The notes under the pieces: generated by a model
What the model was told of the DNA's origin: nothing
What the model saw: only the letters and a program-made list of their open reading frames with translations
Databases searched by the model: none
Shown: positions 7,367 to 15,360 of the stretch, piece by piece
Numbering within the stretch: position 1 is the first letter of the stretch
Layout of the letters: each line of letters starts with the position of its first letter
Assembly: GCF_002799155.1 (NCBI RefSeq)
Contig: NZ_NERD01000002.1
Span: forward strand, 496,001-560,000
Reading direction: 5' to 3'
Origin: Stenotrophomonas maltophilia
GTDB taxonomy: Bacteria > Pseudomonadota > Gammaproteobacteria > Xanthomonadales > Xanthomonadaceae
DNA length: 64,000 nucleotides
Program-made: the position numbers and the translations under genes

Positions 7367-9415
7367 ATGTCCTATCTCGTCCTTGCCCGCAAGTGGCGTC
7401 CGAAGCGTTTTGCCGAGCTGGTGGGCCAAGAACACGTGGTCCGTGCGCTCAGCAACGCGCTGGACAGCGGCCGGGTCCACCACGCGTTCCTGTTCACCGG
7501 CACCCGTGGCGTGGGCAAGACCACCATCGCGCGCATCTTCGCCAAGTCGCTGAACTGCGAGCAGGGCACCAGCGCCGACCCGTGCGGCCAGTGCGCCGCC
7601 TGTCTGGACATCGACGCGGGGCGTTACATCGACCTGCTGGAAATCGACGCCGCGTCCAACACCGGCGTGGACGACGTGCGCGAGGTGATCGAGAACGCGC
7701 AGTACATGCCCTCGCGCGGCAAGTACAAGGTCTACCTGATCGACGAAGTGCACATGCTGTCCAAGGCGGCGTTCAATGCGCTGCTGAAGACGCTGGAAGA
7801 ACCGCCGGAGCATGTGAAGTTCCTGCTGGCCACCACCGATCCGCAGAAGCTGCCGGTCACCGTGCTCAGCCGCTGCCTGCAGTTCAACCTCAAGCGCCTG
7901 GATGAAGACCAGATCCAGGGCCAGATGACCCGCATCCTGGCGGCCGAAGAGATCGAGGCCGACGGCAGCGCCATCGTGCAGCTGGCCAAGGCTGCCGATG
8001 GCAGCCTGCGTGACGGCCTGTCACTGCTGGACCAGGCGATCGCCTATGCCGGCGGCGCGCTGCGCGAGGACGTGGTGCGCACCATGCTGGGTACCGTGGA
8101 CCGCACCCAGGTGGCGGCGATGCTCGATGCGCTGGCCGAGGGCGATGGCCCGCGCCTGCTGCAGGTGGTGGCCGCGCTGGCCGAGTTCTCGCCGGACTGG
8201 AGTGGTGTGCTGGAAGCGCTGGCCGAAGGGCTGCACCGCATCCAGGTGCAGCAGCTGGTGCCGGGCGCCGCCGCCGCGGAAGGCCTGGATGCCGCGGCAT
8301 TCGCCGAGCGCCTGCGCCCGGAAGTGGTGCAGCTCTGGTACCAGATGGCCCTGAATGGCCGGCGCGACCTGCCGTTGGCACCGAGCCCGCGCGCAGGCTT
8401 TGAAATGGCGGTACTGCGCATGCTGGCGTTCCGTCCGGCCGCAGCGGTACCGCCGGTGCCGAAGGGGGGCGACGGTGCGATGGGCGGCGCGCCAGGCGGC
8501 AACGCTGCCGGTGGTGGTGCCGGTACCGGTAGCCACGAAGCGACGCCGGCCGCTGCCGCAACCTCGGCCAGCCCGACCGTGGCGCCGCAGGTGGCTGCCA
8601 CCGCGCAGGCCGCACCACGCGAACCTGAACCCGAACCCGAGCCGGCCCCGCAACCGGAGCCGGATCCGACGCCTGAGCCCGAGCCGGTTCCGGTGGAAGA
8701 GCCCGTGTCACCGCCGCCAGTGAAGGTCGAGGCAGAAGCGCCGGCGCCTGCCGTCACTGCAGAGTCAAGCGACGACCTGCCGCCCTGGGCCACCGGCGAA
8801 GCCGAGGCGCGTGACGAGGCGTTGGCGGCCGAGATGTCCGGCCCGGACGCCGCCATGGCTGCGCCCTGGCACGAACCGCCGGCTCCCGTCGCGGCTCCCA
8901 GCGAGCCTGCGCTGCCCGAGCGCCCGTTCCGCGCCGAAGGCATTGCCATTGCCCCGGCCGAACATGCCGAGCCGGCCCCGGCGCATGCCGCCGCACCGCA
9001 GGACGGTGTCAGCGAGCTGGCCACTGCCGAAGACTGGCTGGACCTGGTCGCCAACAGCGGCCTGAGCGGCCCCTCGCGGCAGCTGGCCGCCAACGCCGCG
9101 TTCATCAGCTGCCAGCATGGGACCTTGAAACTGGGCCTTTCGCCCGGATTTGAATACCTGCGCTCGGAGCGCGCGCTGGCTGCCCTGGGCGAGATGCTGC
9201 AGAAGGCCCTCGGCCAGGCGCCGAAGATCGTGGTTGAGACCGTGGAAACCGAACACGTTCCGGCCGAAACCCTGCATCAGCGGGCCGACCGCCAGCGTGG
9301 CGAGCGGCAGCAGGTGGCAGAGGCTGTTTTCATGGACGACCCGGAAGTGCAGGTGCTGATCCAACAGCATGGCGCACGGGTTGTTTCCGATTCCATCCGT
9401 TCTTTTGACGAGTAA
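7367..9415 (+). CDS. dnaX: DNA polymerase III subunits tau/gamma
   Basis: Clamp-loader ATPase of the replisome, 682 residues. Walker A GTRGVGKT at 45-52, zinc cysteines C64, C73, C76 and C79, Walker B VYLIDEVH at about 122-129, and sensor SRC at 168-170. After domain III there is a long low-complexity stretch (about 360-520) of alternating Glu-Pro repeats, then a conserved C-terminal domain that in tau binds the polymerase. I chose the ATG giving MSYLVLARKW, the conserved family start; the frame stays open upstream only because it crosses non-coding DNA. No A-rich slippery heptamer was seen, so a frameshift-made gamma is not supported. It is followed after six bases by ybaB. Confidence 0.97.
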   Translation: MSYLVLARKWRPKRFAELVGQEHVVRALSNALDSGRVHHAFLFTGTRGVGKTTIARIFAKSLNCEQGTSADPCGQCAACLDIDAGRYIDLLEIDAASNTGVDDVREVIENAQYMPSRGKYKVYLIDEVHMLSKAAFNALLKTLEEPPEHVKFLLATTDPQKLPVTVLSRCLQFNLKRLDEDQIQGQMTRILAAEEIEADGSAIVQLAKAADGSLRDGLSLLDQAIAYAGGALREDVVRTMLGTVDRTQVAAMLDALAEGDGPRLLQVVAALAEFSPDWSGVLEALAEGLHRIQVQQLVPGAAAAEGLDAAAFAERLRPEVVQLWYQMALNGRRDLPLAPSPRAGFEMAVLRMLAFRPAAAVPPVPKGGDGAMGGAPGGNAAGGGAGTGSHEATPAAAATSASPTVAPQVAATAQAAPREPEPEPEPAPQPEPDPTPEPEPVPVEEPVSPPPVKVEAEAPAPAVTAESSDDLPPWATGEAEARDEALAAEMSGPDAAMAAPWHEPPAPVAAPSEPALPERPFRAEGIAIAPAEHAEPAPAHAAAPQDGVSELATAEDWLDLVANSGLSGPSRQLAANAAFISCQHGTLKLGLSPGFEYLRSERALAALGEMLQKALGQAPKIVVETVETEHVPAETLHQRADRQRGERQQVAEAVFMDDPEVQVLIQQHGARVVSDSIRSFDE

Positions 9416-9421
9416 GACACT

Positions 9422-9742
9422 ATGCGCGGCAATATCGCCCAACTGATGCAGCAGGCCCAGAAGATGCAGGAAAACCTGCAGAAGGCCCAGGAAGAAATCG
9501 CCAGGATCGAAGTGACCGGCAGCGCTGGTGGCGGCATGGTCAGCGTGACCCTGACCGGCGCCAAGGAATGCCGCAAGGTGCGCATCGATCCGTCGCTGGC
9601 CAGCGATCCGGAAATGCTGGAAGACCTGATCGCCGCCGCCTTCAACGATGCCTCGAACAAGATCGATGCCGAATCGAAGTCGAAGATGGGTTCGGCCACC
9701 GCCGGCATGCAGCTGCCGCCGGGCATGAAGCTGCCGTTCTGA
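9422..9742 (+). CDS. ybaB: YbaB/EbfC nucleoid-associated protein
   Basis: A 106-residue protein starting [16 protein letters not shown], the helical N-terminus of the YbaB/EbfC family, followed by the beta segment around [14 protein letters not shown] and the C-terminal Gly/Met-rich tail LPPGMKLPF. Known members are dimeric DNA-binding proteins. The dnaX-ybaB-recR order is widely conserved and links it to DNA replication and recombination. Confidence 0.95.
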   Translation: MRGNIAQLMQQAQKMQENLQKAQEEIARIEVTGSAGGGMVSVTLTGAKECRKVRIDPSLASDPEMLEDLIAAAFNDASNKIDAESKSKMGSATAGMQLPPGMKLPF

Positions 9743-9810
9743 TCTTCAGCGTGGCACTTGCGCAAGCGGGTGCCACGTAGCATCGAACTGTTCGACGGTT
9801 CCAGCCCTCA

Positions 9811-9832
9811 GTCGAGCATGGCTCGGCTCTAC
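9811..9832. repeat. SMAG-like palindrome between ybaB and recR
   Basis: GTCGAGC-ATG-GCTCGGC followed by TCTAC; one arm position is a G-U pair. It is the GTCGAGC version of the GTAG-ended palindrome also seen at 17213 and 24473, lying inside a co-directional gene cluster. Confidence 0.6.
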
Positions 9833-9845
9833 AAAGCATGCCGCC

Positions 9846-10445
9846 GTGTCCGCACCCCTGCTTGAACAATTGATCGACGCACTGCGGGTGCTGCCTGGCG
9901 TCGGCCAGAAGACCGCGCAGCGCATGGCCTACCACCTGCTCGAGCGCGAGCGCGAAGGTGGCCAGCGCCTGGCCGAAACCCTGGCTTTGGCGGTGGAGCG
10001 TATCGGCCACTGCGCGCAATGCCGCGACTTCAGCGAAACCGAACTGTGCCCGACCTGTGCCAACAGCAGCCGCGAGCGCAGCCAGCTGTGCGTGGTCGAA
10101 TCGCCGGCCGACCGCCTGGCCATCGAGAACGCCACTGGCTTCCGCGGTGTCTACTTCGTACTGCAGGGGCGGCTGTCGCCACTTGATGGCGTCGGCCCGC
10201 GCGAGCTGGGCCTGGAGCAGCTGGAGCAGCGGCTGGCCGAAGGCGAGGTGCAGGAGCTGATCATCGCAACCAGTGCCACCGTCGAAGGCGAAGCCACCGC
10301 GCACTACCTGGCGCAGCTGGCGCGCGCGCGCAAGGTGCAGCCCAGCCGGCTGGCGCAGGGCCTGCCGCTCGGTGGCGAGCTCGAATACGTTGACCGCGGC
10401 ACGCTGTCGCACGCGTTCGGCACGCGCAGCGAATTCCGCGACTGA
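9846..10445 (+). CDS. recR: Recombination mediator protein RecR
   Basis: A 199-residue RecR that works with RecF/RecO in loading RecA at gaps. An N-terminal helix-hairpin-helix ([17 protein letters not shown], about 12-28), the four-cysteine zinc finger C56, C59, C68 and C71, then a Toprim domain opening [10 protein letters not shown]. The start is GTG at 9846; the nearby ATG is out of frame. It is third in the dnaX-ybaB-recR block, separated from ybaB by about 100 bp holding a palindrome. Confidence 0.96.
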   Translation: MSAPLLEQLIDALRVLPGVGQKTAQRMAYHLLEREREGGQRLAETLALAVERIGHCAQCRDFSETELCPTCANSSRERSQLCVVESPADRLAIENATGFRGVYFVLQGRLSPLDGVGPRELGLEQLEQRLAEGEVQELIIATSATVEGEATAHYLAQLARARKVQPSRLAQGLPLGGELEYVDRGTLSHAFGTRSEFRD

Positions 10446-10511
10446 GCGCTGTCCGGGCAGCGTCCGGCGTGTCCGGCCTACAATGCGGAGGACATCCCGC
10501 CGAGGCCGACC

Positions 10512-10871
10512 ATGAGCAACGAAACCCTCTTCAGCAAGATCATCCGTCGCGAGATCCCGGCCACCATCGTCTACGAGGACGACGAGGTGCTGGGCTTCAA
10601 GGACATCGCACCGCAGGCGCCGGTGCACGTACTGTTCATTCCGAAGAACGAGATCATCCCGACCCTGGACGACCTGCAGCCGTCGCAGGCGCACCTGATC
10701 GGCAAGCTGGCCCTGGCCGCCGCCGAGTACGCGCGCCGCGAAGGTCTCGCGCAGGACGGCTACCGCATCGTGATGAACTGCCGCGAGCATGCCGGGCAGA
10801 CCGTGTTCCATATCCACATGCACCTGCTGGCCGGTGGGCCGCTGGGGCATTTCGGTACGCCGGGCCGCTGA
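10512..10871 (+). CDS. hinT: HIT-family nucleotide-binding hydrolase (HinT-like)
   Basis: A 119-residue histidine-triad protein. The triad is HIHMH near residue 105, after FKDIAPQAPVHVLFIPK and NCREHAGQTVFH, all typical of bacterial HinT, which hydrolyses purine nucleoside phosphoramidates. It is followed by a palindrome and a strong bidirectional terminator facing the convergent slp-like gene. Confidence 0.93.
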   Translation: MSNETLFSKIIRREIPATIVYEDDEVLGFKDIAPQAPVHVLFIPKNEIIPTLDDLQPSQAHLIGKLALAAAEYARREGLAQDGYRIVMNCREHAGQTVFHIHMHLLAGGPLGHFGTPGR

Positions 10872-10880
10872 GCACCCGGC

Positions 10881-10899
10881 ATCCACGTCATGCGTGGAT
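10881..10899. repeat. SMAG-like palindrome without GTAG end
   Basis: ATCCACG-TCATG-CGTGGAT, abutting the terminator at 10901. The arms match the ATCCACGC type, but the CTAC tail is replaced by the terminator A-run. Confidence 0.6.
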
Positions 10900-10900
10900 G

Positions 10901-10928
10901 AAAAAGGCCGCCCAGGGGCGGCCTTTTT
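10901..10928. terminator. Bidirectional rho-independent terminator
   Basis: Perfect 12-bp stem AAAAAGGCCGCC / GGCGGCCTTTTT with a CAGG loop. A- and T-runs lie on both sides, so it serves both the HIT gene and the convergent slp-like operon. Confidence 0.9.
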
Positions 10929-10951
10929 CCATTACGCAAGCCTGGTGGCGA

Positions 10952-11479
10952 TCACCACCAGCCCCAGCGGCCATAACCGCCCCAGTACGGGCCATACGGG
11001 CCTGGGCCCCACGGGCCATAGGGGTAGGGCACCACATCGACCTGGCGCTGTTCCGGCCACAGGTAGATCACGTCGGCCGACAGCTTCGGCAGGCGGTAGT
11101 CGTACTCGCCGATGCGGGTGTTCTGGTAGCCGTCGATCTTGCCGATGAAGGTCACGTCGCGGCCCGCTTCAAACACGGCCGGATCGTAGAACCCGGCGCG
11201 GCAGGCAATGAAGCGGCCATCGCTGGCGTCGGACGAGGTGGTGTTCGGGCGGCCGCTGGCGTTGAGCGGGCGCGAGATCATCTGGAAACAGGTCTCGCCC
11301 TGGCCGGGCTTGGTCTCGATGATGCGGCCGCCCCAACGGACCGGCGTGCCGACCTGCTGGGTGGCGACCGAGTCGCGCGGGGAGACCAGGCTGAACTGTC
11401 CCTGCAGCGGCTTGGGGGCCGTGGCGCAGGCCGACAGGGCCAGCGTGGCCACAGCGGTGAGGAGGAACTTGGTGTTCAT
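10952..11479 (-). CDS. Slp-family outer membrane lipoprotein
   Basis: A 175-residue lipoprotein: signal peptide MNTKFLLTAVATLALSAC with lipobox LSAC. The body has the Slp pattern VRWGGRIIETKPG, GRFIACRAGFYDPAVFEAGRDVTFIG and LSADVIYLWPE. The tail is rich in Gly, Pro, Tyr and Trp. Slp proteins are starvation or acid-stress lipoproteins; the exact role is unknown. The start codon overlaps the transglutaminase stop (ATGA at 11476-11479), so it is the last gene of a translationally coupled minus-strand operon. Longer upstream frames were rejected because they read through the transglutaminase. Confidence 0.88.
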   Translation of the reverse strand: MNTKFLLTAVATLALSACATAPKPLQGQFSLVSPRDSVATQQVGTPVRWGGRIIETKPGQGETCFQMISRPLNASGRPNTTSSDASDGRFIACRAGFYDPAVFEAGRDVTFIGKIDGYQNTRIGEYDYRLPKLSADVIYLWPEQRQVDVVPYPYGPWGPGPYGPYWGGYGRWGWW

Positions 11480-13425
11480 GGGGAGGCTCCGGAAGTCGGG
11501 CGATGCCTGCGCAGGTCCCGCAATAATGAAGCGAGGTCGGTGCAAGTTCCAGCGTAACGCGCGTCGGCGAAACGCTGGCTGAGTGCCAGCAGGGCGGGGT
11601 CGGGGTGCTGGGCGTGTACCCGCCGTGCCCAGTCGCATGCCGTCTCGTTGGGTTCGCGGGCCAGGCCAAGGCGCGCATAGCGGCGCCCCAGCCGGTGCCA
11701 GGCGCGCAGCAGCGGGTCGCGCTCGCGCTCGCCGCGGGCCAGCAACCAGGCCATCCACGCCAATGCCAGCAGCGCGGCGACCACGAAGCCGGCCACCAGC
11801 TGTGCCGGCCCGAGATCACCCAGCCCGAGCGGCTTGAGCAGCTGCTGCTGGCGGCGTGCGTCGAAGGAAAGCACCAGGTCGTTCCAGCCGCGGCGCAGCC
11901 AGTCACCCATCTGCCCCAGCTGCAGCCAGCGCTGCTGCAGCGGGGTCTCCGTGCCGGCCTGCAGGCGGTCGTCCAGCGTGTCCAGGATGCGTTCCGGTGC
12001 CACGGCCGCAGTCGGGTCGACCCGGACCCAGCCGCGTTGCGGCAGCCACACTTCGGCCCAGGCGTGGGCATCCATGCGCCGCACCACCCAGTAGTCGCCG
12101 ATGCGGTTGCGGGTGCCGCCTGCGAAGCCGGTCACCACCCGGGCCGGAATGCCGGCGTTGCGCATCAGCACCACGAAGGCCGAGCTGAAGTGCTGGCAGA
12201 AGCCGGCCTTGTAGTTGAACAGGAAATCGTCGACCGGATCGCGCCCGGCCACCGGGGTTTCCAGCGTGTAGGAGAAGTCGCGGGTGATCCACTGCAGCGC
12301 GCGGCGGACGATGGCTTCGTCATCATTGCCGGCCTCCTGCCGCCATTGCCGTGCCAGCTGGGCGGTGCGCGGATTGAAGCCGGGCGGAAGCTGCAACGCG
12401 GCGCGGCGCAGATAGGGCGACAGATCGGTGTCGAACCGTTGCGGCGGCGCCGAATGCAACCGCCAGCGGCTGAGCGCGGACAGCGTGCGGTCGCTGCGCA
12501 GGCTCATGTCCGCATCGAAGCTGCTGCCCTCCGGTGCGCGGCTGGGCAGGTCCAGTGCCACCAGCAGGCGACGGTCGGTGGGCTCGTAGTCGATCTGGTA
12601 GTCCCATCCCTGTGCGGCGGCTTCGACCATGGGGGCGGGGCGCCGGGCCGTCGCGCGATCGCGGCTCCAGCGGTGGCCGTCGAACGACGTCAGCACCGGG
12701 CCGCGCCAATAGCGCTGCGCGGGCTCGGGCACCGCACCGAAGAACTGCACGCGCAGCGCCGGGGTGTCGTCGGCCATGAGGTCCAACCATTGGTCCGGCG
12801 CCATGCTGTCAGCCAGGCCCGGTGTACCCACCGCTCGTTCGGGGACGCCCCACAACGGCGTGGACAAGCGCGGGAACAGCCAGAAGCAGGCCAGTGCCAG
12901 CGGCAGGCCGAGGCCAAGCAGGCGGCCGACGCCGCGCAGTTGGCCGCGCAGTGGCAGGCCTGGGCTGCGACCCTCGTCCTGGGCCAGGCGCTGCAGGGCC
13001 AGCAGTGCGGCAACCGCGGCCAGCGCCGCCAATCCGGTGGTCAGCGGCCCCTGGTCGAGCAGGAAGGCCGCGAAGGGCGAGAACAGCGCGAAGCCCAGCA
13101 GGCTGCGCGCATCGCGCAGGTTGCGCAGTTCGCTGGATTTGATCGCCAGCATCGCTGCCAGCAATGCACAGCCGGTATCACGGCCCGGCCGCACCATGCC
13201 CATCTGCCAGACGATGGTGGCGAGCATGGCCAGCACCAGCAGCAGGCGAACCGGCATCGGCAGCACACGCCGCCACGAAAGCGCAGCGGTCAGCACGGCG
13301 GCGATCGCGATCACCACGGCCAGTGCCGGCGGCAGCTGCAGCAGGAGTGGCAGCAGCGCCAGCGCCGCGCTGGCCAGGGTCCAGCTGCGGGCGTTGCGAT
13401 CGAGCAGGACGGCAGGCTCAGTCAT
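11476..13425 (-). CDS. DUF3488/transglutaminase-like membrane protein (TgpA type)
   Basis: A 649-residue protein with an N-terminal membrane domain (DUF3488, several helices within about 15-185), then a periplasmic transglutaminase-core domain. The papain-like triad is visible as C410 (YKAGFCQHF), H454 (MDAHAWAEVW) and D470 (RVDPTAAV). One more membrane segment lies near 560-580, with a short C-terminal domain behind it. In Pseudomonas aeruginosa the homologous TgpA is important for viability; the substrate is not established. It overlaps the upstream DUF58 gene by 8 bp and is coupled to the slp-like gene downstream. The MoxR-DUF58-transglutaminase trio is a recurrent gene set. Confidence 0.92.
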   Translation of the reverse strand: MTEPAVLLDRNARSWTLASAALALLPLLLQLPPALAVVIAIAAVLTAALSWRRVLPMPVRLLLVLAMLATIVWQMGMVRPGRDTGCALLAAMLAIKSSELRNLRDARSLLGFALFSPFAAFLLDQGPLTTGLAALAAVAALLALQRLAQDEGRSPGLPLRGQLRGVGRLLGLGLPLALACFWLFPRLSTPLWGVPERAVGTPGLADSMAPDQWLDLMADDTPALRVQFFGAVPEPAQRYWRGPVLTSFDGHRWSRDRATARRPAPMVEAAAQGWDYQIDYEPTDRRLLVALDLPSRAPEGSSFDADMSLRSDRTLSALSRWRLHSAPPQRFDTDLSPYLRRAALQLPPGFNPRTAQLARQWRQEAGNDDEAIVRRALQWITRDFSYTLETPVAGRDPVDDFLFNYKAGFCQHFSSAFVVLMRNAGIPARVVTGFAGGTRNRIGDYWVVRRMDAHAWAEVWLPQRGWVRVDPTAAVAPERILDTLDDRLQAGTETPLQQRWLQLGQMGDWLRRGWNDLVLSFDARRQQQLLKPLGLGDLGPAQLVAGFVVAALLALAWMAWLLARGERERDPLLRAWHRLGRRYARLGLAREPNETACDWARRVHAQHPDPALLALSQRFADARYAGTCTDLASLLRDLRRHRPTSGASP

Positions 13426-14362
13426 GGGGCATCAACGCCAGTGCGCGCAGGCACAGGTGGTGGTGGCTGGCGCCCTGGCCGGGCCCGAGCGTGGGATGGG
13501 CCGGAAGCAGCAGCGTGTAGCGGCGGCCTTCGCGCTCGGCCATGTCGACCCAGCGCGCCAGCCGCGCGATGCGCGCTTCATGGCCCATCGGCGCCAGCGC
13601 GCGCCAGTCCAGCACCACGTCGATGCCGATCGGCTTTTCGTACTCGCGTACCAGCAGGCTGTCGCGGCGTGCCGAGTGTTTCCAGGCAATGCTGCGCGGG
13701 GCGTCGCCGGCACGATAGGGGCGCAGCTGATGCAGCTCATCGCCACTGGCATGGGCACGGGTGTGCAGTGGATCGCTGCCACTTTCCGGAAGGGGTGGTG
13801 CCAGAGCCTCGGCAAGCGGATAGACCAGCAGCGGCTGCTCGGGCCATACCCATGACCATGCCCGCACCAGTCCCAGCGGCTGCGTGCTCGACAGGCGGAT
13901 GCGGGGTAGTTCCAGCCAGCCGCGGCGCTCGCTGGGGACATCCAGCTCCACTTCGCCGCGACCGTGTGCAGGCAGTGCGACCCAGGCCTCGCTTGCGCCC
14001 AGCTGCAGGTGCAGCCCATGGCGCGCGCGCGGGTCGCGCAGCGACAGGTCCAGGCGCAGGCGCAGGGGGTGCCCGGCCGGCACCGGTTCGGCGGAGATTG
14101 CATCGATCTGTATGCCGGACAGCTGCAGATGCGCGGCGATGGCGCTGGCGATCGCCGCTGCAGCCAGCAACAGGGCCAGCAGCAGCGCAGGGTTGTTGTT
14201 GTAGTTCAATGCGCCCAGCAGCATCGCCGACAGCAGGGTGGCGACGAACAGGCCGAAACGGGTCGGCAGTACATAGATGCGATGGCGATCCAGCCGCTGC
14301 GGCAAGGCTTCGGGCCTGCGTGGGCGTGCCAGCAGCTGCATGCGTGCCCAGCGTGTGGCCAC
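13418..14362 (-). CDS. DUF58 domain protein
   Basis: A 314-residue protein with two N-terminal membrane segments (about 33-70) and a C-terminal DUF58 region whose signature GDELHQLRPYRAGDAPRSI and WKHSARRDSLLVREYE is present. DUF58 proteins have a von Willebrand A-like fold and accompany MoxR ATPases. The start is GTG at 14362, two bases after the MoxR stop; ATG at 14341 is an alternative. The role is inferred to be an accessory in a MoxR-dependent envelope complex. Confidence 0.88.
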   Translation of the reverse strand: MATRWARMQLLARPRRPEALPQRLDRHRIYVLPTRFGLFVATLLSAMLLGALNYNNNPALLLALLLAAAAIASAIAAHLQLSGIQIDAISAEPVPAGHPLRLRLDLSLRDPRARHGLHLQLGASEAWVALPAHGRGEVELDVPSERRGWLELPRIRLSSTQPLGLVRAWSWVWPEQPLLVYPLAEALAPPLPESGSDPLHTRAHASGDELHQLRPYRAGDAPRSIAWKHSARRDSLLVREYEKPIGIDVVLDWRALAPMGHEARIARLARWVDMAEREGRRYTLLLPAHPTLGPGQGASHHHLCLRALALMPHD

Positions 14363-14364
14363 CT

Positions 14365-15342
14365 TCAGTCCACCGCGACGGTCTGCAGGATCGCCCGTGC
14401 CAGTGCAGGCCCGGAGCTGGATTCGGCCTCTGCCACCAGGCGATGGCCGGCCACCGCTATGAAAAGGGTCTGCACGTCTTCGGGCACCACATGCCCACGG
14501 CCGAGCAGCAGCGCGTGGGCCTTGGCCGCGCGCAGCAGGGCCAGCCCGGCACGCGGTGACAGGCCCACACGTACGCCGGCATGCTGGCGGCTGCGGGTCA
14601 GCAATGCCTGCACGTAGTCGATCAGCGCATCGCTGGCGTGCACCTGGCCAACGGCTTCACGCAATGCACGCACCTGGGTGTCGTCCAGCTTCGGCACCGC
14701 GCGTGCGATGAGGTCGCGACGATCGCTGCCACGCAGCAGCTCGCGCTCGGCCTGCGCGCTCGGATAGCCCATCGCCAGCCGCAGCAGGAAACGATCCAGC
14801 TGCGAATCCGGCAACGGGAAGGTGCCGGACAGGTCGACCGGGTTCTGCGTGGCGATCACGAAGAACGGGTCGGGCAGCGGATGCGTCTGTCCATCCAGGG
14901 TGACCTGCTGCTCGGCCATCGCTTCCAGCAACGCGCTCTGCGTGCGCGGTGGTGCACGATTGATCTCATCGGCCAGCAGCACGTGAGTGAACACCGGGCC
15001 GGGGTGGAACTGGAACTGACGGCTGCCAGCCTCGTACACCGATACGCCAAGCACATCGGCCGGCAACAGGTCGGATGTGAACTGCACGCGCTGGAAACTG
15101 AGCCCGAGGCTGCTGGCCAGTGCATGCGCAAGTGTGGTCTTGCCCAGGCCGGGCAGATCCTCGATGAGCAGGTGGCCGCCGGAAAGCAGGGCGACAAAGG
15201 CCAGCCTGACTTCCGGCACCTTGCCCAGCACCAGTGCGTTCACCTGATCCTGTGCCTCCCGCAGGGCCTGGCGCAGTTGATCGGTTAGCATGCTGGGATT
15301 GGGGGACGAGGCAGGCATGATCGTCTCAGGTCTGGAATCCAT
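14365..15342 (-). CDS. MoxR-family AAA+ ATPase
   Basis: An AAA+ chaperone-like ATPase of about 325 residues. Walker A GLGKTTLAHAL, Walker B LLADEINRAPPRTQSALLEAM, a sensor region FVIATQNP and the pre-sensor LPDSQLDRFLLRL are all present. MoxR proteins are thought to assemble or activate partner proteins with VWA folds, here the DUF58 gene. The start is uncertain: in-frame codons at 15366, 15354, 15342 and 15318 are possible. I prefer 15342 or 15318 because the divergent glycosyltransferase begins at 15361 and space is needed for its ribosome site. It is first in the four-gene minus-strand operon. Confidence 0.92.
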   Translation of the reverse strand: MDSRPETIMPASSPNPSMLTDQLRQALREAQDQVNALVLGKVPEVRLAFVALLSGGHLLIEDLPGLGKTTLAHALASSLGLSFQRVQFTSDLLPADVLGVSVYEAGSRQFQFHPGPVFTHVLLADEINRAPPRTQSALLEAMAEQQVTLDGQTHPLPDPFFVIATQNPVDLSGTFPLPDSQLDRFLLRLAMGYPSAQAERELLRGSDRRDLIARAVPKLDDTQVRALREAVGQVHASDALIDYVQALLTRSRQHAGVRVGLSPRAGLALLRAAKAHALLLGRGHVVPEDVQTLFIAVAGHRLVAEAESSSGPALARAILQTVAVD

Positions 15343-15360
15343 TCGATTATCCATAGAGCA

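Noticed and set aside
8620-8720. Programmed frameshift for dnaX gamma
   Set aside because: The Glu-Pro region lacks an A-rich slippery heptamer and a downstream stop in the -1 frame placed as in E. coli; I see no support.
11605-14559. 984-residue open frame antisense to the transglutaminase operon
   Set aside because: The opposite strand carries DUF58 and transglutaminase genes with full catalytic motifs; this frame has none.
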